Origin: an uncultured Capnocytophaga sp.
Lineage (GTDB): Bacteria; Bacteroidota; Bacteroidia; Flavobacteriales; Flavobacteriaceae
Length of the DNA: 23,882 bases
Direction: 5' to 3'
Assembly (NCBI RefSeq): GCF_937936315.1
Contig: NZ_CALGWU010000020.1
Span: 1-23,882 of the forward strand
Part shown: positions 1 to 8,059 of the stretch, piece by piece
Numbering within the stretch: position 1 is the stretch's first letter
Layout of the letters: each line of letters starts with the position of its first letter
The notes under the pieces: model-generated
What the model was told of the DNA's origin: nothing
What the model saw: only the letters and a program-made list of their open reading frames with translations
The model's database searches: none
Position numbers and translations under genes: made by a program

Positions 1-141
1 GAACATACAAGACATCGTTCTTTTGATAATTTCGTAACCAACTTATTATCAGTACTTATAGCTTATTCTTTCTTTGATAAAAAGCCTTCTATTAATTTGC
101 AAGAAGACATTGTTGATCTAAAAAGACTCGTTGCTACTTAA
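1..141 (+). CDS. IS982-family transposase, C-terminal fragment (5' end outside window)
   Basis: An open frame runs in from the left edge and stops at TAA 139-141, giving 46 residues. The segment HRSFDNFVTNLLSVLIAYSF followed by DKKPSIN resembles the C-terminal end of IS982-family DDE transposases, which commonly end in an 'LIAY..pKKPS' block. No catalytic residues are in view, so the family call rests on this short tail. A near-identical copy in the opposite orientation sits at the right edge of the window. The element's end should lie within about 15-20 bp after the stop, because similarity between the two copies fades near position 157. Confidence 0.7.
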   Translation, partial: EHTRHRSFDNFVTNLLSVLIAYSFFDKKPSINLQEDIVDLKRLVAT

Positions 142-157
142 ATCGAACTCACGTTAA
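70..157 (+). repeat. 3' end of IS982-like element, left copy of inverted pair
   Basis: Positions 70-157 match the reverse complement of 23795-23882 at 85 of 88 positions by eye, with three single-base differences and no gaps. The repeat covers the transposase 3' end and the following ATCGAACTCACGTTAA segment, which is probably the terminal inverted repeat. Both copies point inward. The differences show they are two separate genomic copies rather than one sequence read twice. Confidence 0.85.
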
Positions 158-581
158 TTAGAGAGACAGAAGCTATCATTCCTATCTTTGCTTCAATTTT
201 TTTCTTCTTTGCCATATTTAAATATTTTTGAGATGTGAATTAGCAAATATCTCCATTTTGAGGTTAGTATTTATAAAAATAGGATAGGTTACCTGTTTTT
301 AGTTAAAAAGGTATTTGAACTCTATCATAACTATTAAGAGAGATATTAATGCTGTCTTTTATTCTTTGTTTTGAAATAAGTATTAGGATTTTCTCTTCGT
401 ATAAGTCTGTAGCTATAATAGGCAAAAAGCAATGTTCTGAAACTATTGTTTTAAAGAATATAGTCTTTATTTCATCTAAATTCTTATCAGAATAATAATC
501 TGATACCATTAGTATCTCCAAAAATATGTTAAAAATTGTTTGTAAATAACTTATTATCAAAAATTTACATCTTAAAAAAAT
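142..581. other. AT-rich spacer between IS fragments
   Basis: This stretch between the IS982-like end and the IS4-like remnant is very AT-rich. It contains no recognisable conserved gene. Two short minus-strand frames exist: one of 26 codons (138-215, beginning MAKKKKIEAKIG) that reads into the IS end and could be the start of a gene cut by the insertion, and the small ORF listed separately at 303-509. No RNA gene, tandem repeat or convincing promoter is visible. Confidence 0.5.
303..509 (-). CDS. Small hypothetical protein (68 aa), doubtful
   Basis: The frame reads MVSDYYSDKNLDEIKTIFFK at its N terminus and ends in DRVQIPF. A start upstream at 560 is possible, but the stretch it adds is hydrophobic and AT-driven. 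The ATG at 509 is preceded six bases upstream by GGAG, which could help initiation, although this group of bacteria rarely relies on such sites. The composition (mixed acidic and basic residues, no strong low complexity) is compatible with a small real protein. No family is recognised, and it lies isolated among decayed insertion sequences, so it may be a remnant or chance frame. Confidence 0.25.
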   Translation of the reverse strand: MVSDYYSDKNLDEIKTIFFKTIVSEHCFLPIIATDLYEEKILILISKQRIKDSINISLNSYDRVQIPF

Positions 582-872
582 ATGTCCGATACTTGAAATG
601 AATATATTTGCAATCTGAACTTAACTTACAATAAAAATGGAGTTTTTCTCATTGGAATTACTTACTTGTTCTAATTTTTGGACAACTTATAGGTTGTGAT
701 AGCCTTAGAGGGCTTGTTGATATACTAACTGTTCACTCAAAAAGAGCTTATCACTTAGGTTTTGGTAAGAATATTATTAACAAAACTATTCTTTCAAGAG
801 CAAATGAAGTTAGAAATCTTAATATTCTCCAATATTTTGCTTTATATATGATTAATATTGCTCAGAAAAAGA
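582..872 (+). pseudogene. Decayed IS4-family transposase remnant
   Basis: From about 633 to 872 the DNA aligns by eye with 1098-1340 of the longer transposase next to it. Shared blocks include TTGGACAACTTATRGGYTGTG and the segment encoding a SLR.LV.. motif. Translation is broken by many stops in every frame. The N-terminal coding part is missing, but TGTCCGA..TTGAAA near 583-597 resembles TGTCCGAGATTTGAAA at 958-973, so both copies appear to keep the same left end. This is an internally deleted, long-dead copy lying in the same orientation as the next one. Confidence 0.75.
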
Positions 873-957
873 GAATTATTAACACTGGTGTTTATCAAAG
901 TCTGTTAAATATTAGTTTTAAATAGTTTGTAATCAATCAATTAAGATTGAAATTTCT

Positions 958-2168
958 TGTCCGAGATTTGAAAAAACAATATTTTTGTGTTCAAAAATTA
1001 ACGCAATGAATGCAAATAAATATGTTTTTTCACAAGTAACATCGTTTTTGCCCCAAAAATTTTTTAATAGATTAGTTTCTAAATATGATGATAGAACTAA
1101 AAATTGGAAATTTTCTCACTGGAATCAGATGTTAGCTCTAATTCTTGGACAACTTATGGGCTGTGCTAGCCTTAGAGAACTTGTTGGTACTATCAATGCT
1201 AATTCTAAGATGTCTTATCATTTAGGTCTTGGAAAAAATCTTATAGATTTAAAGACCTTTTCTATTGCAAATAAAGTTAGAGATGTAAAAATATTTGAGC
1301 AATATGCTTCCTATATGATAGATATAGCTCAAAAAAAGCTCTCTTTTAAGGACTTTTGCTTGCATGGAAAATTCTATGCTATAGATTCTACAACCATTGA
1401 TCTATGTATGTCTGTCTTTGAATGGGCTAATTTTAGAAGCACTAAATCAGGAATAAAAATCCATACACAAATTGATTTAGCTACTAAGATACCTACATTT
1501 TATAGAATTACAAACGCTAATGTTCACGATACCAAGGGAATGGATTTTATAGAAATTGAGCCTTTGGCATGTTATGTGTTTGATCGTGGCTATTTTAATC
1601 TAAATAGGCTTTATAAAATAAATTTAACAAATGCTTTCTTTATTATTCGAGAGAAAGGCTTACCTGATTATGAAATTATCTCAGGAGAAGACCTTCTTGA
1701 AAATGACGATAACATCTTGTGTGATCAAACAATTAGGTTTACAGTAAATAGGAATAAGGATAATTATCCCTCTGAACTTAGGCGAATTGTTTATTATGCA
1801 CCTGATTTGAAAAGAACTTTTACGTATTACACTAACAATTTCCTTCAAAAAGCTACAGAAATAGCTTTTTTGTACAAATAATAGGTGGCAAATTGAGTTG
1901 TTTTTTAAGTTTATTAAGCAACATCTTAAAGTAAAATCCTTTTGAGGAAGGTCGGAAACTGCTGTTAGCATACAAATTCACATAGCAATTATCACATATT
2001 GCCTTGTGGCTATTGTTTAAAAAGACCTTAAACTTGATAGACCTAATTGCTGAAGTAATCCGTATTTTAGGAAGTTCTCTATTAATTAAAGAACCTATCA
2101 GAGAACTATTTACACCACTTTCAAATGAAAGTTATAGCGATGGATTTCAGCTGAAATTAAACCTATAA
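958..2168 (+). mobile_element. IS4-family insertion sequence, degenerate
   Basis: The element is defined by a broken DDE transposase gene and a probable left end at TGTCCGAGATTTG (958-970), the same sequence seen at the start of the neighbouring remnant. I could not find a clear matching right inverted repeat or a target-site duplication after 2168, so the right boundary given is just the end of the reconstructed coding region. With the transposase broken before its catalytic Glu, it should not move by itself. Confidence 0.6.
1006..2168 (+). pseudogene. IS4-family DDE transposase (DUF4372 N-terminus), frameshifted
   Basis: The intact part (1006-1881) encodes about 291 residues. The N-terminal region around residues 1-75 looks like the DUF4372 domain, with a LILGQLMGCASLREL block. 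The DDE domain shows catalytic Asp candidates at D127 (AIDSTTID) and D193 (YVFDRGYF). The frame ends early at TAA 1879. One extra base after TACAAA restores NRWQIELFFKFIKQHLK, the Y-R-E-K signature with the catalytic Glu codon at 1895-1897. Further lesions are TGA 1943-1945 where the family usually has Trp, TAA 2018-2020, and another one-base shift near 2047-2050; the last part reads IAEVIRILGSSLLIKEPIRE and ends at 2168. Family proteins are usually near 385 residues, which fits the reconstruction. An ATG at 1006 is preferred over the TTG at 985 because MNANKYVFSQ is the usual family start. Confidence 0.88.
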
Positions 2169-2303
2169 ATTATTTAACAAAAATTTAAGAGATAGTAGTG
2201 TAAAAAATCTAATTATTTAGACTTTTAATAATACATAAACATTTCTATTTCTAATCTCTTACAAATTAAAAAGAAACTGTAAAATAATTTTTTAAAAAAA
2301 ACA

Positions 2304-2335
2304 TTTGCATTATTTCGTTTAGTATTGTATATTTG
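2304..2335 (+). promoter_or_regulatory. Bacteroidota-type promoter of the SusC/SusD operon
   Basis: TTTG at 2304-2307 and TATATTTG at 2328-2335 (consensus TAnnTTTG) are 20 bp apart. Transcription should start near 2342, leaving a leader of about 20 nt before the ATG at 2363. A TTG start at 2333 in the same frame is therefore inside the promoter and cannot be used. Confidence 0.75.
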
Positions 2336-2362
2336 CGACCTCATTCAACAAGAAATAAAAAA

Positions 2363-5299
2363 ATGAAAGTAACAAAATTAAAAAATCTCTTGCTGTTGTA
2401 CGTTTTTGTATTTTTATCTCAGTGGGTTACTGCCCAAACTAGAACGACCACTACTACCCAAACTAGAACGGCTACTACTCAAACTACTACAGCACAAGCC
2501 CCTATGAATACCAATACACGAGGAGCTACGTCTATATCTGGTAGCACAAAACCTTTATGGGTACTAAATGGAGTAGTGTTAGAAGGTTCAATAGATCTCA
2601 AACCTGAAGACCTTGTTTCAGATGACGCTAAAATGCTTATCGCTGCAGCTATACCAGGACTCTCTGCTGAAAGCATCGAAAGCTTTAAAGTACTCAAAGA
2701 TGCTTCAGCTACCGCCATTTATGGTCAGCGTGCCATAGGAGGTGTTGTTGCTATTACTACTAAACGAGGTACTACTGGTGGTAGCAGTATCACCTATACT
2801 AATGAATCTACATTCCGATTTATACCTACTTATGGAGAATACAATATAATGAACTCGCAAGACCAAATGTCGGTGATACAAGAACTCATAAGAGGTGGGC
2901 ACTTTAAGTCCGAAAACCAATCAATTACTGAAAATAAAGGAGTCATAGGGCGAATGTACGATTTGTTTTATGTATTAGACCGCAATGGTAATTCGGTAGT
3001 ACCTAATACTGAAGCAGGGCGTACAGCTTATCTACAAGCTGCTGAACGCAGAAATACAAATTGGTTCAACAAACTATTTCAAACTAGTATAATGCAGAAC
3101 CACACTCTTTCCTTTTCTTCTGGCACTGAAAAATCAACTTATTATGCTTCTTTAAGTGCGTTGTTCGACCCCGGATGGACTAAAGGAGATAAACTAAATC
3201 AGTATTCAGGTAACCTAAATGCTAATTATAACTTATCTCCTAAGTTCAAACTTAATGTCATTTCAGACCTTTCATATCAAAAGCAAACCACCCCTAAACA
3301 AGATATTTATGATTATGCGATAACTCATTCACGCAGTATGGATCCTAAAGAGTATTACGTAAATGACTTTGCTCCTTACAATATATTCAACGAAATAGAT
3401 AACGCTTATAAAAATATTAATATAGCCAACCTCAGACTACAAACAGAACTTACCTACAAGATTACTAAGAAAGTAGAAGCTACAATGATGGGAGCTATTA
3501 GATATTATACCAATCAACAAAATACAGAATATAAAGAAAACTCAAACTACGCACTATCGTATAGAGCAATGCCTAACTCATTAGTACGTAGCTATAATCC
3601 TAGACTCTATGATGATCCTAATGACCCTTACGACCTACCTAGTGTAGTATTACCTGAAGGAGGAATACGTGAGCGAAGAGATCGTACTATTACCAGTAAC
3701 CACTTCCGTGCAACATTGCGTTATAATGATAGTTTTAAAGGAGGACTTCATAATGTATCGTTATACGCTGGGGCAGAAATGGATAACTACAAAAGTACTG
3801 ATGACAAAAATCAAAATTATGGAGTGTTGTTTGGATCTGGTAATTATAGTTATTACACTTATTTGCTTTTCAAAAAACTACAAGAGGAAAACAGTACTTA
3901 CTACAGCATCTACAATACTACAAATAACTATCAGGCTTTCTTTACTAATGGTAGTTACACCTTTGGAAATCGCTATATTATAAATGGCACTCTGCGTTAT
4001 GACGCTTCTAACAAGTTTGCCGAATCGCGTTATATACGTTGGATGCCTACTTGGAATATAGGAATGAGTTGGATTGTAACTAACGAAAAATTCTTTGACA
4101 AGCTATCTCCCCTTTCTCATTTATCTTTTAAAGCCTCTTTTGGGGTTACAGCTATTTCACCTTCAGTTAGCAATTCACTTTCTCAAATTTACACCAATAT
4201 GCCTTGGCGTAACTCATCTAAACGCGAAATCGGATTGAACATAGTAGATAATGCTAATCACGACCTTACCTACGAAAAAAACCAAGAATTAAACCTTGGC
4301 TCTCAGTTTGGCTTGTTCAACAACCGTATCAATATATCTGCTGAATGGTTTAGCCGCAGAAGTTATGATTTGATAGGCAATATTGTAACACAAGGTGTAG
4401 GTGGTACTATTACTAAAAAAGGAAATATGGCTGAACTACGCATATACGGAGTTGAGTTTGGATTGGAAACTACTAACATTAAAACTAAAGACTTTAATTG
4501 GAAAACCTCATTCATCTATTCACGTTCTAAAAACGAAATAACTAAACTACTTACTAATCCTACTGTACGAAATATGATAGGTTACTCAAGCAGTTCTAAA
4601 TCAGTAGGAGGTTTTGCTAAAGAAGGTTACCCACTACGATCAATATTTTCTGTACCATTCAACGGATTAAATGACAAAGGATTACCTACATTTTTAGATG
4701 CTAATGGCAACAGCACTGTGAGCGGCATTCGTTTTGATAATCGTAATGTAGATTTCTTAGAATATTCAGGCACTCTTATCCCTACTGATAAGGGTAGTTT
4801 TAGTAACTACTTCTCCTTTAAGGGAATTTCATTAGGTGTTGTATTTACTTATTCTTATGGTAATGTTGTACGCTTGCGCAAACTCACTAACTCATACAAC
4901 GACTTTTGGGTAGTACCTCGCGAGCTAAACAATCGTTGGCAATACCCTGGCGATGAACATCTCACCAATATCCCCGTACTCTACACCACTTATATGTACG
5001 ACCTTTATGGCGGATACAACAATATTATACAAGCTTATAATACTTATGATTATTCTAATGTTCGCATAGCTAAAGGCGATAATATAAGATTGAAAGAAAT
5101 TTCAGTAGGATATACCTTTGGTAGAGATTTCTTAAAAAAGAACAAATTAAAACAACTTAGTATGAAACTGCAGGGCACCAACCTCGCTCTACTTTATGCT
5201 GATAAAAAACTAAATGGCGATGACCCTGACTATTTAGCTAATGGCTATTCACCTATCGCTGCTAAACGACTTATTTTCACCTTACGAGTAGGACTTTAA
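2363..5299 (+). CDS. SusC/RagA-like TonB-dependent outer-membrane receptor
   Basis: This 978-residue protein is the beta-barrel partner of the SusD-like lipoprotein encoded 20 bp downstream. It should import large substrates across the outer membrane using TonB energy. Residues 1-24 form a signal peptide ending VTA|Q. Residues 25-62 are a Thr/Gln-rich low-complexity linker. The plug domain starts near residue 63 with PLWVLNGVVLEG, and the SusC signature VLKDASATAIYGQRAIGGVV covers about residues 110-129. The rest has the aromatic, Asn/Tyr-rich strands of a barrel and ends RLIFTLRVGL. Most SusC proteins carry a carboxypeptidase-regulatory-like domain between signal peptide and plug; none is visible here, and the Thr-rich linker occupies its place. 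The substrate cannot be named from sequence. The ATG at 2363 is chosen because the upstream TTG lies in the promoter. Confidence 0.93.
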   Translation: MKVTKLKNLLLLYVFVFLSQWVTAQTRTTTTTQTRTATTQTTTAQAPMNTNTRGATSISGSTKPLWVLNGVVLEGSIDLKPEDLVSDDAKMLIAAAIPGLSAESIESFKVLKDASATAIYGQRAIGGVVAITTKRGTTGGSSITYTNESTFRFIPTYGEYNIMNSQDQMSVIQELIRGGHFKSENQSITENKGVIGRMYDLFYVLDRNGNSVVPNTEAGRTAYLQAAERRNTNWFNKLFQTSIMQNHTLSFSSGTEKSTYYASLSALFDPGWTKGDKLNQYSGNLNANYNLSPKFKLNVISDLSYQKQTTPKQDIYDYAITHSRSMDPKEYYVNDFAPYNIFNEIDNAYKNINIANLRLQTELTYKITKKVEATMMGAIRYYTNQQNTEYKENSNYALSYRAMPNSLVRSYNPRLYDDPNDPYDLPSVVLPEGGIRERRDRTITSNHFRATLRYNDSFKGGLHNVSLYAGAEMDNYKSTDDKNQNYGVLFGSGNYSYYTYLLFKKLQEENSTYYSIYNTTNNYQAFFTNGSYTFGNRYIINGTLRYDASNKFAESRYIRWMPTWNIGMSWIVTNEKFFDKLSPLSHLSFKASFGVTAISPSVSNSLSQIYTNMPWRNSSKREIGLNIVDNANHDLTYEKNQELNLGSQFGLFNNRINISAEWFSRRSYDLIGNIVTQGVGGTITKKGNMAELRIYGVEFGLETTNIKTKDFNWKTSFIYSRSKNEITKLLTNPTVRNMIGYSSSSKSVGGFAKEGYPLRSIFSVPFNGLNDKGLPTFLDANGNSTVSGIRFDNRNVDFLEYSGTLIPTDKGSFSNYFSFKGISLGVVFTYSYGNVVRLRKLTNSYNDFWVVPRELNNRWQYPGDEHLTNIPVLYTTYMYDLYGGYNNIIQAYNTYDYSNVRIAKGDNIRLKEISVGYTFGRDFLKKNKLKQLSMKLQGTNLALLYADKKLNGDDPDYLANGYSPIAAKRLIFTLRVGL

Positions 5300-5319
5300 T
5301 TTTTTTAAATACAAAAGAA

Positions 5320-6936
5320 ATGAAAAAAATATATATAATAATAGGTGTCTCTGTACTAACTCTTACTGCTTGTAACTCATTACTTGATGAGTTACCTGAT
5401 AATCAAGTACGAATTGACACCCCGGAAAAAGTAAGACGAGTAGTCACTAATGCTTACCCTACTGCTAGTACAGCTGTAGTGAGTGAATTGTCTTCAGACA
5501 ATGTAGCTGATATAGGTACTATAATATCCTATGCAAACTTCTTAAGCCAAGAAGCTGCTTATTGGCAACGCATACAAGAATATTCTGATTCTGATGGACT
5601 TCAGAATATTTGGACAAGCCACTACAAAGCTATAAATCAAGCAAATACAGCTTTAGAAGCTATTGAAAAAATGGGTTCTCTTGAAGCTACTAAAGCTAGT
5701 AAGGGGGAAGCCTTAGTAGCAAGAGCTTATGCACACTTTTCGTTAGTCAACCTTTTTTCAAACCCTTATAATCCCACTACTAGCACTACTGATTTAGGCA
5801 TTCCTTATATGCTAGCTTCTGAAACAGAATTAGATGGGAGATATAGTAGAGGCACTGTGGCTCAAGTATATGCACAAATAGATGCTGATCTAACAGCTGG
5901 ACTACCCCTTATAGATGATAGTAGTTATGAGATGCCTAAATATCACTTCAACAAAAAAGCAGCTTATGCTTTCGCTGCTCGCTTTTATCTATACTACCAA
6001 CAATGGCAAAAAGCCTTAGACGCTGCTAATGTAGTATTAACTAGTAATAATACAACTACTAAAAACATGCTACGTAATTGGCAAGACTTTAGAGATGCTT
6101 CAAAAACTGGAGGTACTGACATAGAAAAATTTGGAATCTATTACACTCGTGAAGATGAAACTGCTAACTTAATGTTACATCCTGTTATTTCAGTAATTTC
6201 ATCATCATATTTCTCAACTACCAATGCTAAAAGGTTTATTCACAACCACCGTATAGCAGGTGAAACATTGGCAACTACTAACCTTTGGGATAAACAAGGA
6301 AATTCAGGAAAACCAAATTATGGTTATGAGTTTTATTGGTTTACCCCTTTTGATGTATTTGACAATAGACGTGACGCAGTAATCTATGGAAAATTCCCTA
6401 CGTTTAAAGACAATAGCACTCATACTATAATGATACCTTTTACTACCGATGAAACCCTTTTGGTAAGAGCTGAAGCTAAAGTGCTCTTAGGAGAATATGA
6501 TAGTGCTGTCAATGACCTAAATATGTTCACTTCCAAATTTATTCAGCAAACTACTATCAATGGATATACTAGTAGTAATACAGTTACAAAAAATGAAATC
6601 ATAGATTTTTACAATGGCATGGCCTACTCAGAAAGTACTATAAACGGTGCTACCCAAAAAAAACGCCTTAGCCCTTCATTCACTATCAGTAATGATGGAA
6701 TACAAGAACCCCTATTGCACTATATATTACAATGCCGACGTATCCTCACCCTAGGAGAAGGCTTGCGATGGCAAGATATACGCCGCTACAATATAGAAGT
6801 AACCCGCTACCAAAGTGATAACTCAAACCGAAATGATGCTACTATAAAATCAATATTACCTGCTAACGATTTGCGTAGAGCCATTCAACTACCCGATGCT
6901 GTAATAGGCAAAGGAATGAAAGCAAATCCAAGATAA
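5320..6936 (+). CDS. SusD/RagB-family nutrient-binding outer-membrane lipoprotein
   Basis: This 538-residue lipoprotein should cap the SusC barrel and capture substrate at the cell surface. The signal peptide ends in a lipobox LTAC with the lipidated cysteine at C18, followed by NSLLDELPDNQ, close to the typical 'lD..P..q' start of mature SusD proteins. Family-typical helical TPR-like blocks follow, including EALVARAYAHFSLVNLFSNP and GIPYML (about residues 128-170), and near the C terminus GLRWQDIRRYN. The end (GMKANPR) resembles the usual last residues of SusD proteins. It is cotranscribed with susC (20 bp gap) and with the metallohydrolase (15 bp gap). Confidence 0.94.
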   Translation: MKKIYIIIGVSVLTLTACNSLLDELPDNQVRIDTPEKVRRVVTNAYPTASTAVVSELSSDNVADIGTIISYANFLSQEAAYWQRIQEYSDSDGLQNIWTSHYKAINQANTALEAIEKMGSLEATKASKGEALVARAYAHFSLVNLFSNPYNPTTSTTDLGIPYMLASETELDGRYSRGTVAQVYAQIDADLTAGLPLIDDSSYEMPKYHFNKKAAYAFAARFYLYYQQWQKALDAANVVLTSNNTTTKNMLRNWQDFRDASKTGGTDIEKFGIYYTREDETANLMLHPVISVISSSYFSTTNAKRFIHNHRIAGETLATTNLWDKQGNSGKPNYGYEFYWFTPFDVFDNRRDAVIYGKFPTFKDNSTHTIMIPFTTDETLLVRAEAKVLLGEYDSAVNDLNMFTSKFIQQTTINGYTSSNTVTKNEIIDFYNGMAYSESTINGATQKKRLSPSFTISNDGIQEPLLHYILQCRRILTLGEGLRWQDIRRYNIEVTRYQSDNSNRNDATIKSILPANDLRRAIQLPDAVIGKGMKANPR

Positions 6937-6951
6937 TAGAAAATATAGACT

Positions 6952-8049
6952 ATGAAAAAAATACTATACACATTTCTAGCCTTATCTTTTTTAGGCTGCA
7001 ACAATGACGATAAACTCTCTGATGAGAGTGTTATCATTCGCAATGGAGAAGAAAGTCAGAGCTTGAACCCACAAAATGATTTGGACAAGTACCTAGATGA
7101 GACTTTTGCTAAACCATATAACATACAGATTTTGTATCGTTTTTTAGAACGAGAAATCAGTAGAATTTACACTTATACACCTACTAAGTATAACAAAGCA
7201 ATAGAGTTTGCTAACGTGTTTAACTATCTATTTATTGAACCATATGTTAAGCTCACCTCTAAACCCTTTATGAAAGAACATTCGTTTAATACTCTTATTC
7301 TTATTGGTGAACCTGCTTTCAACCCCACAGGAACTAAACTAGTAGGACTTGCAGCTGCTGGTATAAAAATACACCTAACCGACATAAACCACTTAGAACC
7401 TAATAATATCTATTGGTTGAATGACAATATTTTGGCTACCCTCTACCATGAAAATGCACATACTTGGCATCAGGCAAAACTCTATACTACTGATTATGAA
7501 AAAATATCCGCAAGTGACTATAAAAACGACCGCTGGGTAAACGAATGGAATTTAAACACTAAGAACTATCTAAGAGCAGGCTTTATAACTGCCTACTCAA
7601 GTTTTGATCACGATGAGGATTTTGTAGAACTATTAGCACGCTATATAGTATACTACAACGCCTCTCTAGATTGCAACTGTGCTACTACTAATAGTAGTTT
7701 AGATACTAATGGTGATGGTTTTGACGATACTTTATATAATGCTTGGAAAGCTAAATTTAGTAACTACGGAAGTACCCTATCTGAATATTATACTCCTTAC
7801 GAATCTACTAGCGTGTGGGAAGAAGTCTTAAAAAAAGCGGATAGAAAAATAAGACCTACAGAAACTTATACTGGAAAACAGAAAATAGAACAAAAAATAG
7901 CCATCATGAAAAAATACCTACAAGACGAATGGAATATCAACCTTGATGAACTTCGCGCTGAAATACGTAGTAGGTACCCTTATGTAGCAGGCAAAACCTT
8001 TGATGGCGTTCCTATACAACGAAAAGATTTCACCCGATTAACCCGTTAA
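6952..8049 (+). CDS. SusCD-associated zinc metallohydrolase lipoprotein (HExxH)
   Basis: This 365-residue lipoprotein (lipobox FLGC, lipidated C16) has the zinc-binding motif HENAH at residues 166-170 within LYHENAHTWHQ. A downstream DEDFVELLARYI segment (about 221-232) contains E222 and E226, candidates for the third metal ligand. This matches the family described as 'substrate import-associated zinc metallohydrolase lipoprotein' (TIGR04549; related to Peptidase_Mx1), which is regularly encoded beside SusC/SusD pairs. Its true substrate is not established, so peptidase activity is a hypothesis. After the metal site there is a Cys pair (CNC, 241-243) and a calcium-loop-like DTNGDGFDD (251-259). 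Position in the operon suggests it processes or loosens whatever the SusCD pair imports, at the outer surface or in the periplasm. Confidence 0.88.
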   Translation: MKKILYTFLALSFLGCNNDDKLSDESVIIRNGEESQSLNPQNDLDKYLDETFAKPYNIQILYRFLEREISRIYTYTPTKYNKAIEFANVFNYLFIEPYVKLTSKPFMKEHSFNTLILIGEPAFNPTGTKLVGLAAAGIKIHLTDINHLEPNNIYWLNDNILATLYHENAHTWHQAKLYTTDYEKISASDYKNDRWVNEWNLNTKNYLRAGFITAYSSFDHDEDFVELLARYIVYYNASLDCNCATTNSSLDTNGDGFDDTLYNAWKAKFSNYGSTLSEYYTPYESTSVWEEVLKKADRKIRPTETYTGKQKIEQKIAIMKKYLQDEWNINLDELRAEIRSRYPYVAGKTFDGVPIQRKDFTRLTR

Positions 8050-8059
8050 TATAACAACA

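Noticed and set aside
2333..2362. TTG start extending the SusC protein by ten residues
   Set aside because: The TTG overlaps the -7 element of the promoter, and the extension would spoil the signal peptide.
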